From positions 1-51,538 of the forward strand of contig NZ_AKJZ01000101.1 of the NCBI RefSeq assembly GCF_000282055.1: a stretch of DNA of 51,538 bases, written 5' to 3'. The stretch comes from Flavobacterium sp. CF136. GTDB lineage: Bacteria; Bacteroidota; Bacteroidia; Flavobacteriales; Flavobacteriaceae. The notes under the pieces were generated by a model. That model searched no databases. It was not told the DNA's origin and saw nothing but the letters and a program-made list of their open reading frames with translations. The position numbers were made by a program, and so were the translations under genes. Positions 26,380 to 33,700 of the stretch are shown here, in pieces. Numbering within the stretch: the first letter of the stretch is position 1; each line of letters begins with the position of its first letter.

Positions 26380-26477
26380 CTAAAAGTTTTAAATCTTCCA
26401 GTAAAAGGTTCGAATTTTGTACCATAACGTTCACAAAAAAAAAACACTCAATTAAGTGGCTTTTTTTGTTTTTATAT
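26380..26477 (+). repeat. dispersed element copy D, tandem with C
   Basis: Fourth copy, starting eight bases after copy C. It keeps the block best (CTTCCAGTAAAAGGTTCG, TTTTGTACCATAACGTTCAC), but its hairpin is weak, with only CACT/AGTG paired around AATTA before the T run. No gene lies between C and D. Confidence 0.78.
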
Positions 26478-26581
26478 AATGAAATGAGTGTGAATTTATA
26501 CCTTTAATTTATACCTTCATTTTTTTAATGTTTGTTTACGAAGTGGAAAACAGGTTATATTAATCAACGTGATTTTTAGAT

Positions 26582-28021
26582 TTAAGAACCACCTTCCGCG
26601 ATTTCTGTAAGAGAGGAAATAGAAGGCAGAAGAAAATAAGCTGTTCCGCGAGTAACTACAAATTGAGGTAAAGGCCCTTTAATAACGATATTTGTACCAT
26701 CTTCCATAGGTATTGTAAAGTTAGGGTCAATAGCGCCTGGTATATTAAATCGATTGGCAATTAATGGATCCTGAGGAGCAGCATTTGCAGGGGGAAATAC
26801 ATTACTGAAATTATTAATGTTAATCCATCCATAAAGTGTTTCAAACTGGCTGCTCAGGTCACCACAAAGAAATAAACCTATTAATCCCCGGTCAGCTTTT
26901 GCCTCAACCGACATTGGTGGTCCATATGGCATTCCTCGTCTTATAATGCGAGGTACAATGTCTGCACCCGCAGTATCTACTCCTTCATCTCTTGGATTTG
27001 CAACTCTTGTATGTGCCGAAAACGGACATTTAAGTCCTTTCATATCATTTGCCAGATATCCAAAATCAGTACTTTTAGAGGTGCTGTGTTCAGGATTTTC
27101 AGGCGAGAGCACTAATGGAGAGCCATTTCTCCAACGACCGCACATTTTAGCAGCTAACCATTCAACCGTATACTCCTTTGTTTTATTAATTTTTGGAGCA
27201 ATCAGTTCAGACTGTTCCTCTAAAAAGTTGTTAAAGGCTTCCACATCCTGATAAAGAATTCTAAACGCATTATAACAACCGTTTTTGGCAAACTTAGCCT
27301 CGGGACCAGAAAGAGGGCCGGGTGTGGGGTTTTTAAGAGTGCTGTATCCTATTAAAAAGTTATTGAGATCTTGTTGGTCTTTACCGGCAGGATTATCATT
27401 AAGTTCGGGTTCATCAATGGAATCCCTATATCTGAAATGAACATAATCTGATGGTACCAGCAAATATTGTTCTAATCTGCCGGTTTCTGAATCTAACGGT
27501 TTCAGTTCCGTAACCATTCCATTACTTTTTTCAGCTGCGTCAGTTATAATTCCAACTATTCTTTCCTGAGCGGTAGGGTTCATCGCATAAGCGTGTACAA
27601 CACAATGTACATCTTCATTCTTAAACTTGTTATTCCACCATTTTGAGGGATCTCCCGGAAGACCCGGACCAGAATCGCCTAGTGATTGCTGTGCATTATT
27701 TGGATCCCAGGGACCTTTTTTAAATGTTGTAGAAAAATTTGATTTTGGAACATTAAGTTCGGGTTTTACGATTGCAATTCCTAAAGCTGTAAGACCAATA
27801 TTCAGCATAATTTCAGGTTTTAAGGGACCCCAATCTTCCGCACTCTGTAAGTATGGAAGCAAATCCTTAAAAAAAGTTCTTATGTATTTAAGATTAGAAA
27901 TGTCTTTGTTAAATTTAAAAAGCATATGTACTGAACACGGATGTGTGTAACCATTAACGATAAGACCTTGTATATCATGTAATTCTGGTTTGTCAGCTTG
28001 AGATGATTGTGTGTAAGCCAT
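26582..28021 (-). CDS. DyP-type heme peroxidase, divergent active-site motif
   Basis: 479-aa member of the DyP family, which uses H2O2 to oxidise dyes, phenols or other substrates. The proximal heme ligand is His337 in CPFSAHTRVANPR. The distal Arg362 lies in IIRRGMPYG. The downstream LIGLFLCGDLSSQFE segment is typical. The catalytic Asp200 is kept in HFRYRDSIDEPEL, but the two glycines of the family GxxDG motif are replaced (RYRDS). There is no Tat signal. It is the second gene of a minus-strand unit after a 150-aa protein (79 bases apart) and converges with the flavin oxidase gene, which would produce H2O2. Confidence 0.85.
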   Translation of the reverse strand: MAYTQSSQADKPELHDIQGLIVNGYTHPCSVHMLFKFNKDISNLKYIRTFFKDLLPYLQSAEDWGPLKPEIMLNIGLTALGIAIVKPELNVPKSNFSTTFKKGPWDPNNAQQSLGDSGPGLPGDPSKWWNNKFKNEDVHCVVHAYAMNPTAQERIVGIITDAAEKSNGMVTELKPLDSETGRLEQYLLVPSDYVHFRYRDSIDEPELNDNPAGKDQQDLNNFLIGYSTLKNPTPGPLSGPEAKFAKNGCYNAFRILYQDVEAFNNFLEEQSELIAPKINKTKEYTVEWLAAKMCGRWRNGSPLVLSPENPEHSTSKSTDFGYLANDMKGLKCPFSAHTRVANPRDEGVDTAGADIVPRIIRRGMPYGPPMSVEAKADRGLIGLFLCGDLSSQFETLYGWININNFSNVFPPANAAPQDPLIANRFNIPGAIDPNFTIPMEDGTNIVIKGPLPQFVVTRGTAYFLLPSISSLTEIAEGGS

Positions 28022-28100
28022 GAGATTAAATTTTGGTTGTAGAAAAAACAGCCGAGTCAGATAACTCAGCTGTAGTTGTTTATACTATTCTTATTTCTTA

Positions 28101-28553
28101 CTATTGAGCAAACTTTGCCACAATTTGCTTTACCGATTGTGGATAAGCATAATAAAGATCAGCCGATTTGCTAAGATTAAGATCATTAATAAAATTTGAA
28201 AAGACATCATAAGTAATATCATTAGGATTAGTTGGAAAATCTGCAGGCTTGTTTGCCCACAATGCCATAATACCTATAAATGTAGCTTTGATGCTGGGTA
28301 AAGTGTCAAAAAAGACTTTTAGATATGTGTCCATATTACCGTCAAATTCTGTTATTACTAATATACCGGCTATCCCCACTCCGTTAGTATTAGGTACAAG
28401 AGCAATTCGCGCGTAATGAACAATTGCAATTTTCTCCAGGGATGATTTAGTTGAGTCACTAATAAAATTTTTATAACCTAATTCAGCAAGCGCTTGTGCT
28501 TCGGGAGTTTGAATGATAGGGACATACATGGTTAATGGATTCACGGTTTGCAT
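28101..28553 (-). CDS. hypothetical protein, ferredoxin-fold-like partner of the peroxidase
   Basis: 150 aa, no signal or membrane segment. The core IVHYARIALVPN ... ILVITEFDGNMDTYLKVFF has the beta-alpha-beta pattern of dimeric alpha/beta barrel proteins. It also resembles a segment (HFARFxxL ... SNFDG) found in some bacterial proteins linked to DyP-type peroxidases. It precedes the peroxidase gene by 79 bases on the same strand, so a functional tie is likely. The molecular role is unknown. ATG 28553 is the only reasonable start. Confidence 0.6.
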   Translation of the reverse strand: MQTVNPLTMYVPIIQTPEAQALAELGYKNFISDSTKSSLEKIAIVHYARIALVPNTNGVGIAGILVITEFDGNMDTYLKVFFDTLPSIKATFIGIMALWANKPADFPTNPNDITYDVFSNFINDLNLSKSADLYYAYPQSVKQIVAKFAQ

Positions 28554-28950
28554 AATAAATTTGTTTTAAGGTTTGCTTACTCTTTGATCCCGTTTTCAGC
28601 ATCCCGGGGGTATTTAATTTATTGTAGAATATATTCACTATTCGTAAGGCTTTTGGTTTTCGCCTCGTTTTTTTAAAGTGGGATTTGCTCCACTTTTTAA
28701 TTATTGTTTCTAACCTGATATAGGCCTCTGAATAAAGTTTTTATAAATTATATAAACTGCTTGTAAATAAGATTTTAGATGATTGATTAGAAACAAATAC
28801 TGAAAATAATTTGCTGGTTTTCTTTTGTTTCAAATCTAAATTACGGGAGATGTAGAATCAATTATAAAAAAATGATACAAAACGGAGATTATTAGTCATA
28901 AGAGAGACTATATGCAGAATGAGATTTTTTTAAATAAAAATATTAGCCTG
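28554..28950 (-). other. leader/intergenic region with two hairpins
   Basis: Upstream of the 150-aa gene. It contains AAAGTGG (28675-28681) / CCACTTT (28690-28696), flanked by A and T runs so that it could terminate plus-strand transcripts, and a smaller stem AGGC/GCCT at about 28647-28665. No ORF supported. It could be a structured 5' leader of the peroxidase unit or a decayed terminator. Confidence 0.4.
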
Positions 28951-29015
28951 TTTAAAATTTTGTACCATAAGATTCACACTAAAAGTCACTTGATACAGAG
29001 GCTTTTTTGTTTTAA
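28951..29015 (+). repeat. dispersed element copy E (truncated)
   Basis: Fifth, shortened copy. The 3' half of the block (AAAATTTTGTACCATAAGAT, TTCACA) is followed by an imperfect hairpin AAAAGTCACT / AGAGGCTTTT and a T run. The 5' half is absent. No plus-strand gene ends nearby, so it does not serve as the terminator of an adjacent gene. Confidence 0.7.
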
Positions 29016-29244
29016 CAGGTTTTGACTTATTTCTAAGTCGAAAGTTCGAATCACACCGTGACATTAATAAATTAAAGGACTTCGATTATTGATTTTTTTA
29101 AGGATTTTGGGTTCGAAAAACAGCCCGGTGTTTAGGTTGGTTTTTATTGAGTTAACTCTCCTATTTATTGAGTTAATGTGGATTCATTAAATAACATACA
29201 TTCGCATAAATGCTAAAAAATAATCCCTAATTTACACCATAAGA
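29016..29244. other. upstream region of the phospholipase gene
   Basis: No gene or clear promoter pair recognised. TAATTTAC at 29226-29233 is a partial -7 match close to the ATG. Confidence 0.3.
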
Positions 29245-30066
29245 ATGTACTTGAAATACCTATTGATTTGTATCATTTTATTTTCAATTAAAGCAAAATC
29301 CCAAATTTTAGAACGTAAAAAAGATTTCCGGGCTGCAGATTCACTGTTGAAGGAACCTAGTTTTTCTGTTCATAAAGACAATTATTTTTTAACAGGCATA
29401 CCACTGAATACTGGAATCACCCGTAACTCTGCTGATGTAAAATATCAGGTAAGCTTTAAGCTTCGATTGACTTCAAAGCCTTTGTGGGGTGGTTTTTTTT
29501 CCTATTTAATGTACACTCAAAAAGCTTTTTGGGATGTTTATGCAAGCTCAAAACCATTTTCAGAAATTAATTTTAATCCTGGCGTGGCCATCGTCCGTCC
29601 GTTTTATTTAAAAGGCGGAAGGCTGACGTATGGAACAATTTCATTAGAACATGAATCAAACGGCAGGGACTCCATTTATTCCAGAACCTGGAACATGCTT
29701 GCCTTTTCATTAAAGTCACAGATTTCTCCGCGTTGGACTGTCGGACTAAAGGGATGGTTTCCTATTGTTGATAAGGAAGATAATCCTGAACTTACCAAAT
29801 ATTTAGGCTATGGTGAAGCGAGTGCAACTTATCAGATAATGCCGGGACGATGGAGTGCAGACATTCTTTTCAGAAAGGGAAGCGGCCTTATCAATTATGG
29901 CTCCCTGCAGACACAGATAAACTGGAAGCCATATAAAAATGAAAATTATTATCTCACACTTCAATGGTTTGTGGGTTTCACAGAAAGTTTGATTGATTAC
30001 CAGGAACATAAAAGTATGCTGCGTTTGGGATTTGTAATCAAACCTGAAAACATGGGAATTTTTTAA
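29245..30066 (+). CDS. pldA: outer membrane phospholipase A (OMPLA)
   Basis: 273-aa outer membrane beta-barrel enzyme that hydrolyses acyl esters of phospholipids, working as a Ca2+-dependent dimer. A signal peptide (MYLKYLLICIILFSIKAKSQ) is present. The catalytic site is complete: His136 and Ser138 in EHESNGRDS and Asn150 in SRTWN, with the same spacing as His142/Ser144/Asn156 of the E. coli enzyme. Alternating aromatic strands run to the C-terminus, which ends in GIF. Single gene with a hairpin 65 bases downstream. Assignment is firm. Confidence 0.92.
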   Translation: MYLKYLLICIILFSIKAKSQILERKKDFRAADSLLKEPSFSVHKDNYFLTGIPLNTGITRNSADVKYQVSFKLRLTSKPLWGGFFSYLMYTQKAFWDVYASSKPFSEINFNPGVAIVRPFYLKGGRLTYGTISLEHESNGRDSIYSRTWNMLAFSLKSQISPRWTVGLKGWFPIVDKEDNPELTKYLGYGEASATYQIMPGRWSADILFRKGSGLINYGSLQTQINWKPYKNENYYLTLQWFVGFTESLIDYQEHKSMLRLGFVIKPENMGIF

Positions 30067-30130
30067 ATTTGAATAAAAAAGATGATATTAGAAATTGCGA
30101 ACGCTGATAGTAATAAGATAATTTTCCGAG

Positions 30131-30157
30131 AAAAAGACGAACTAGTTCATCTTTTTT
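30131..30157 (+). terminator. terminator-like hairpin after pldA
   Basis: AAAAAGA / TCTTTTT pair around GAACTAGTTC with a single C-A mismatch, and a T run follows. It lies between pldA and the pectate lyase gene and would work in both directions. Confidence 0.55.
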
Positions 30158-30213
30158 GTAATAATTTATATACAATTTTGCGGCTTTAAATATAACCCCA
30201 AATATTAATTATT

Positions 30214-31314
30214 ATGAAAATGAAATCTACATTATCAATGTTCTTATTAACATTGATGTTCGGTTTTGCAAGTTGCAATAACGAAGAAATTACTGATCAG
30301 AATGATCAAAGTACAGTATCAACAAGTCAAAACTTAACGGCAAAAGTTGGGAATTGCGCCCAGGTTCCCGGATGGGCATCACAAAATGGAGGAACAACCG
30401 GAGGAGGAACTGCAACTGAAAAAGCAGTAAACACTTATGCTTTATTAAAAGCAGCTATTGAAAATAAGGATGTAAAAGTTATTAAAGTTTCAGGTACTAT
30501 TACAATACCTGCAGGCGGAAGGATATCTTTTCAGGATCAAACCGGAAAAACAATATATGGTACCAGCGGTGCAAAATTAGTATCTAATGATCAGACTAAA
30601 GCGGGCTCAGGTATTATATATATTAAAAGATGTAAAAACATCATCATTAGAAACCTGATTTTTGAAGGACCGGGAGCCTATGACACAGATGGTTGGGATA
30701 ATGCAACTTTAGACGATAGTCAAAATGTATGGATAGATCACTGTGAATCAAGAGATGGTGTTGATGGAAATTTTGATGTAAAAAACAAATCAGATTATAT
30801 TACTTTTTCTTATACCAAATTCAACTATTTGAAAGCTCCAAGAGCCGGAGGTTCAGGTGGTTCTGATGATCATAGATTCTCTAATTTAATTGGATCCGGT
30901 GATGATGCTACAGCAGATCGCGGAAAATTCAGAATTACATTTGCACGTTGCTGGTGGGCTAGCGGCTGTAAAGCCAGAATGCCAAGAGTTAGATTTGGTC
31001 AGGTACATATCATCAACAGTTATTTTAACAGCACAGCCAGTGCACAATGTGTTATGGCAGGTAAAGAAGCCAGTATTCGTGTAGAAAAAAATGTGTTCGA
31101 AAATGTTAAGACACCAATTGATTTAATGACTGGTTTTACTGCGGTTACTGCTGTTGGAAATATTTTTACAAATACTTCAGGAAATACAGCAGGAAAAAAC
31201 ACTGCTTTTACACCTCCATATTCAATTGTAACCCTTGAAGCATCAGCTGTTAAGGCAGATATTTCAGCTGGAGCAGGCGCAACATTTGCAGGTAATACCT
31301 GTGGTTCTTTTTAA
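30214..31314 (+). CDS. pectate lyase, polysaccharide lyase family 1, lipoprotein
   Basis: 366-aa exported enzyme that cleaves polygalacturonate by beta-elimination. The lipoprotein signal ends at Cys21 (LMFGFASC) and is followed by NNEE, an acidic stretch as in Bacteroidota surface-export signals. The parallel beta-helix shows the PL1 signatures: NVWIDHCESRDGVDGNFDV (Ca2+-binding Asp residues) and CKARMPRVRFGQVHIINSYF (catalytic Arg region). The N-terminal YALLKAAIENKDVKVIKVSG leads into the helix. Length is normal. It is not near other pectin genes, so it probably acts as a single surface enzyme. A strong terminator follows. Confidence 0.9.
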   Translation: MKMKSTLSMFLLTLMFGFASCNNEEITDQNDQSTVSTSQNLTAKVGNCAQVPGWASQNGGTTGGGTATEKAVNTYALLKAAIENKDVKVIKVSGTITIPAGGRISFQDQTGKTIYGTSGAKLVSNDQTKAGSGIIYIKRCKNIIIRNLIFEGPGAYDTDGWDNATLDDSQNVWIDHCESRDGVDGNFDVKNKSDYITFSYTKFNYLKAPRAGGSGGSDDHRFSNLIGSGDDATADRGKFRITFARCWWASGCKARMPRVRFGQVHIINSYFNSTASAQCVMAGKEASIRVEKNVFENVKTPIDLMTGFTAVTAVGNIFTNTSGNTAGKNTAFTPPYSIVTLEASAVKADISAGAGATFAGNTCGSF

Positions 31315-31424
31315 TTAAAATGAAATGATAGTCCTGAAACCCCAATACAGGATTAAATGCAAGACTATTTCTTATATAATTTAGAATAAAATATCTTTTT
31401 TCTAAAAAATAATTGCACAATAGA

Positions 31425-31463
31425 TTACTCACTTGTATATGATACGAGTGAGTAATTTTTTTT
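31425..31463 (+). terminator. Rho-independent terminator after the pectate lyase gene
   Basis: TTACTCACT (31425-31433) pairs with AGTGAGTAA (31447-31455), followed by eight T residues. Strong hairpin with a 13-base loop. The rest of the gap 31315-31632 shows no gene. Confidence 0.85.
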
Positions 31464-31632
31464 GTTGCAAATTTTACCGATTGCAGGAGATATTGAGAGA
31501 TAAATTTAAAAAAAGCAATAATCTACGCCTAAAAAGCAATCTTTAATCTTTATCATAGAAATATTTTATTCCAGTGTTTTCGGTACTTCAGAAATTATTT
31601 TTAAAATTTTTTAAAAATAATTGAAAAAACAT

Positions 31633-31663
31633 TTTGTACTAATTGGTACAGTATATATATTTG
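31633..31663 (+). promoter_or_regulatory. Bacteroidota promoter with TetR operator, upstream of the TetR gene
   Basis: TTTG (31633-31636), 19 bases, then TATATTTG (31656-31663) matches the Bacteroidota sigma-A consensus TTTG-N19-TAnnTTTG. The spacer holds the near-palindrome TGTACTAATTGGTACA (31635-31650), which is repeated exactly at 32444-32459. A repressor bound here would block RNA polymerase, fitting autoregulation by the TetR protein. Confidence 0.8.
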
Positions 31664-31683
31664 TACCAGAAATGAAAACAAAA

Positions 31684-32262
31684 ATGGCAGGAAGACCTAA
31701 AATATATGACGAAGAAAAAGCACTTGATAAAGCTATTGAGGTCTTTTGGGTAAACGGCTATGAGAACACCTCTACTGAGAATTTATTAAAAGCAATGGGG
31801 ATTGGTAAAGGCAGTTTCTACTTAGCTTACAAAGATGGTAAACAAGAACTGTTTGAAAAATCGATGAAGCGTTTTTTTACCAAATATGCGTTAGGTTTTT
31901 TAGAGTATCTTAAAACAGTTGATAATCCAATAGAAGCGATTAAAAGTTACTACTATACGATGGCTGATATTGAATCGATGTTTAGCATAAATGGCTGTTA
32001 CTTTAGTAATACTGTTGTGCAGGTACAAGACAGAGAATTAAAAAAAATAGCGGGTAAGCACATTGAGAGAATTGCCGAAGCTTTTACAGAGGCATTGTTT
32101 AAAGCTAAAAAGAACGGTTTTATAAATTTCGAAATGTCTGAAGAATTTTTAAGCTTATATCTGACAAATTTATGGCACGGTTTAAACATCACCAGAAATT
32201 TAGAAAAAGACCAAAAAAAGCTTATAGAGTTGATTGATTCACATTTTAAAATTTTTGAATAA
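31684..32262 (+). CDS. TetR-family transcriptional repressor
   Basis: 192 aa from ATG 31684. The start MAGRPKIYDEEKALDKAIEV leads into a TetR helix-turn-helix: NGYENTSTENLLKAMGIGKGSFYLAYKDGK. The C-terminal ligand/dimer domain is not assignable to a substrate. I chose 31684 because the promoter's -7 box ends at 31663, so transcription should begin near 31669, leaving a short leader. ATG 31672 would be almost leaderless and TTG 31621 lies upstream of the promoter. Likely controls itself and the SDR/ABM genes through the shared operator. Confidence 0.88.
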   Translation: MAGRPKIYDEEKALDKAIEVFWVNGYENTSTENLLKAMGIGKGSFYLAYKDGKQELFEKSMKRFFTKYALGFLEYLKTVDNPIEAIKSYYYTMADIESMFSINGCYFSNTVVQVQDRELKKIAGKHIERIAEAFTEALFKAKKNGFINFEMSEEFLSLYLTNLWHGLNITRNLEKDQKKLIELIDSHFKIFE

Positions 32263-32286
32263 TCCCCAAGTATTTTTTTGACTTAT

Positions 32287-32346
32287 TTTGTACTAAACGG
32301 TAAAGTATTAACGACATTTAAAATGATGAAAATTGACACTAGTTAG
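32287..32346 (+). promoter_or_regulatory. degenerate third operator and a 7-codon frame
   Basis: TTTTGTACTAAACGGTAAA (32286-32304) matches 13 of 16 positions of the operator at 31635 and 32444. No good -7 box follows at 19 bases. Downstream, ATG 32323 opens MMKIDTS and stops at 32346. This looks like the decayed promoter and first codons of another regulon gene, or a weak extra operator. Confidence 0.4.
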
Positions 32347-32441
32347 CAGTAATAAATTAATAACATCAAGCATTGTCACAGATGTTATTATTAGAATAGA
32401 ATTTTTGAATACGAATAAACAAAAATATTTTTTTAAACAAT

Positions 32442-32472
32442 TTTGTACTAATTGGTACATATTAAAATTTTA
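32442..32472 (+). promoter_or_regulatory. operator/promoter of the SDR-ABM pair
   Basis: TTTG (32442-32445) and the exact 16-bp operator TGTACTAATTGGTACA (32444-32459) in the same relative position as in front of the TetR gene. The -7 region (TAAAATTTTA, 32463-32472) fits the consensus less well. It ends six bases before the ATG at 32478. Confidence 0.72.
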
Positions 32473-32477
32473 GTAAA

Positions 32478-33284
32478 ATGAAAAAAACAATTTTAATTAC
32501 AGGAGCATCATCAGGTTTTGGTTTAATGTTAGCAAATGACCTTCATAAAAAAGGTTTCGAAGTAATCGGTACTAGCCGTGAGCCGGAGAAGTATCAAGGA
32601 AAAACTCCTTTCAAATTATTACGCTTAGACATCGACGATGACAATTCAATCAAATCGTTTACGGGACAACTTTTCTCGCAAATCAAACAATTAGATGTAT
32701 TGGTTAATAATGCAGGTTATATGGTAACAGGGCTTGCAGAAGAAACAAAAATTGAAGACGGAAGAAAACAATTCGAAACTAACTTTTGGGGTACTGTTAA
32801 GATTACAAACGCTTTACTTCCTTATTTCAGAAAACAAAGACAAGGACAGATTATTACAGTAAGCTCAATAGTAGGTTTAATCGGTCCACCGAATCTATCT
32901 TTTTATTCAGCTTCAAAACATGCTGTTGAGGGATTTTTTAAATCACTGCGTTTTGAATTAAATCAATTTAATATTAAAGTTAGTGTGGTTGAACCAGTTT
33001 GGTTTAAAACGAATCTTGGACATAATGCAGTTTCTTCAACTGGCAATATAACTGATTATGATTTATACAGAAAACAAGTTAATGCTTTAACTCAGAAAGG
33101 TTTGGACGAAGCTGAATCACCGGATGCAGTTGTTAAAACAATCTCTAAATTGATTGATATGAAAGAACCAAAATTTAGTAATCCAGTAGGAAAAATGTCT
33201 GGGATGATTGTGTTTCTGCAAGCTTTTGCACCTAAAATGTTTGAAAGTTCAATATTGAAAAGTGTAAAAACGATACTTAAATAA
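32478..33284 (+). CDS. short-chain dehydrogenase/reductase (classical)
   Basis: 268 aa. Cofactor motif ITGASSGFGLMLA (TGxxxGxG), LVNNAGYM (NNAG), catalytic Ser in VSSIVGL, and YSASK (Tyr143, Lys147). Typical of the common bacterial SDRs placed under TetR control. It lies directly behind the operator and 19 bases before a 101-aa ABM protein, so the two form a small TetR-controlled unit. Probable role in carbonyl or quinone reduction; substrate unknown. Confidence 0.88.
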   Translation: MKKTILITGASSGFGLMLANDLHKKGFEVIGTSREPEKYQGKTPFKLLRLDIDDDNSIKSFTGQLFSQIKQLDVLVNNAGYMVTGLAEETKIEDGRKQFETNFWGTVKITNALLPYFRKQRQGQIITVSSIVGLIGPPNLSFYSASKHAVEGFFKSLRFELNQFNIKVSVVEPVWFKTNLGHNAVSSTGNITDYDLYRKQVNALTQKGLDEAESPDAVVKTISKLIDMKEPKFSNPVGKMSGMIVFLQAFAPKMFESSILKSVKTILK

Positions 33285-33303
33285 ATATCTAAAAATAAAT
33301 AAG

Positions 33304-33609
33304 ATGAAAAATTTAAAAACAGATAAAATTATCACACTTGCAGAACTGACAATTCATCCTGAATTTGTTGAAGAAGTTCTTCCATTAGCTAATGACACAA
33401 GAAAGCATATCTTACTTGAAGAGGGATGCGAAAGCTTTAGCCTCTTGAGAAAAACAGACAATCCAAATGTACTTGTAATTTTTGCAACATATACGTCAAA
33501 GCAAACTTACGAATGGCATCTCGAACAGGAGTATGTAAAACAATTTTTTGCTTTTCTTGAAGGAAAATTGACAGAAAAACCAAGAATGTCGTACCTCGGA
33601 GAGCTTTAA
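33304..33609 (+). CDS. ABM-domain protein (putative quinol monooxygenase, YgiN-like)
   Basis: 101-aa cytosolic single-domain protein with ITLAELTIHPEFVEEVLPLA, LLEEGCESFSLLRKTDNPNV and YEWHLEQEYVKQFFAFLEGK. This is the beta-alpha-beta pattern of antibiotic-biosynthesis-monooxygenase dimers. No signal peptide, unlike the ABM protein at 16618. Last gene of the TetR-controlled unit; followed by a nested palindromic repeat. Confidence 0.85.
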   Translation: MKNLKTDKIITLAELTIHPEFVEEVLPLANDTRKHILLEEGCESFSLLRKTDNPNVLVIFATYTSKQTYEWHLEQEYVKQFFAFLEGKLTEKPRMSYLGEL

Positions 33610-33700
33610 AAAAAAATTAAACTCTGAATTACATTCAAAAAAATGATCGATTAACCTGAGTTCGATTATTGACCAATTGATTTACAAAGATATTTTAACT

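Noticed and set aside
26380..26435. tRNA gene or tRNA 3' end in the dispersed element (GGTTCGAAT followed by CCA)
   Set aside because: Only six bases separate the TTCGAAT loop-like motif from CCA, where a tRNA needs 13, and the T stem does not pair. A distant origin from a tRNA end is possible but not supported.
26150..26507. Overlapping open frames of about 95-100 codons on both strands across element copies C and D
   Set aside because: Their translations are simply the repeat read twice (the same peptide phrase recurs), so they reflect the DNA repeat and not a protein.
21077..28553. Classical natural-product cluster (violacein or rebeccamycin type)
   Set aside because: The oxidase resembles VioA/RebO in layout, but no chromopyrrolate synthase, NRPS, PKS or tailoring genes are present.
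30131..30157. Operator for the pectate lyase gene
   Set aside because: The symmetric hairpin has an A run before and a T run after it and lies 57 bases upstream of the next ATG, so a bidirectional terminator explains it better.
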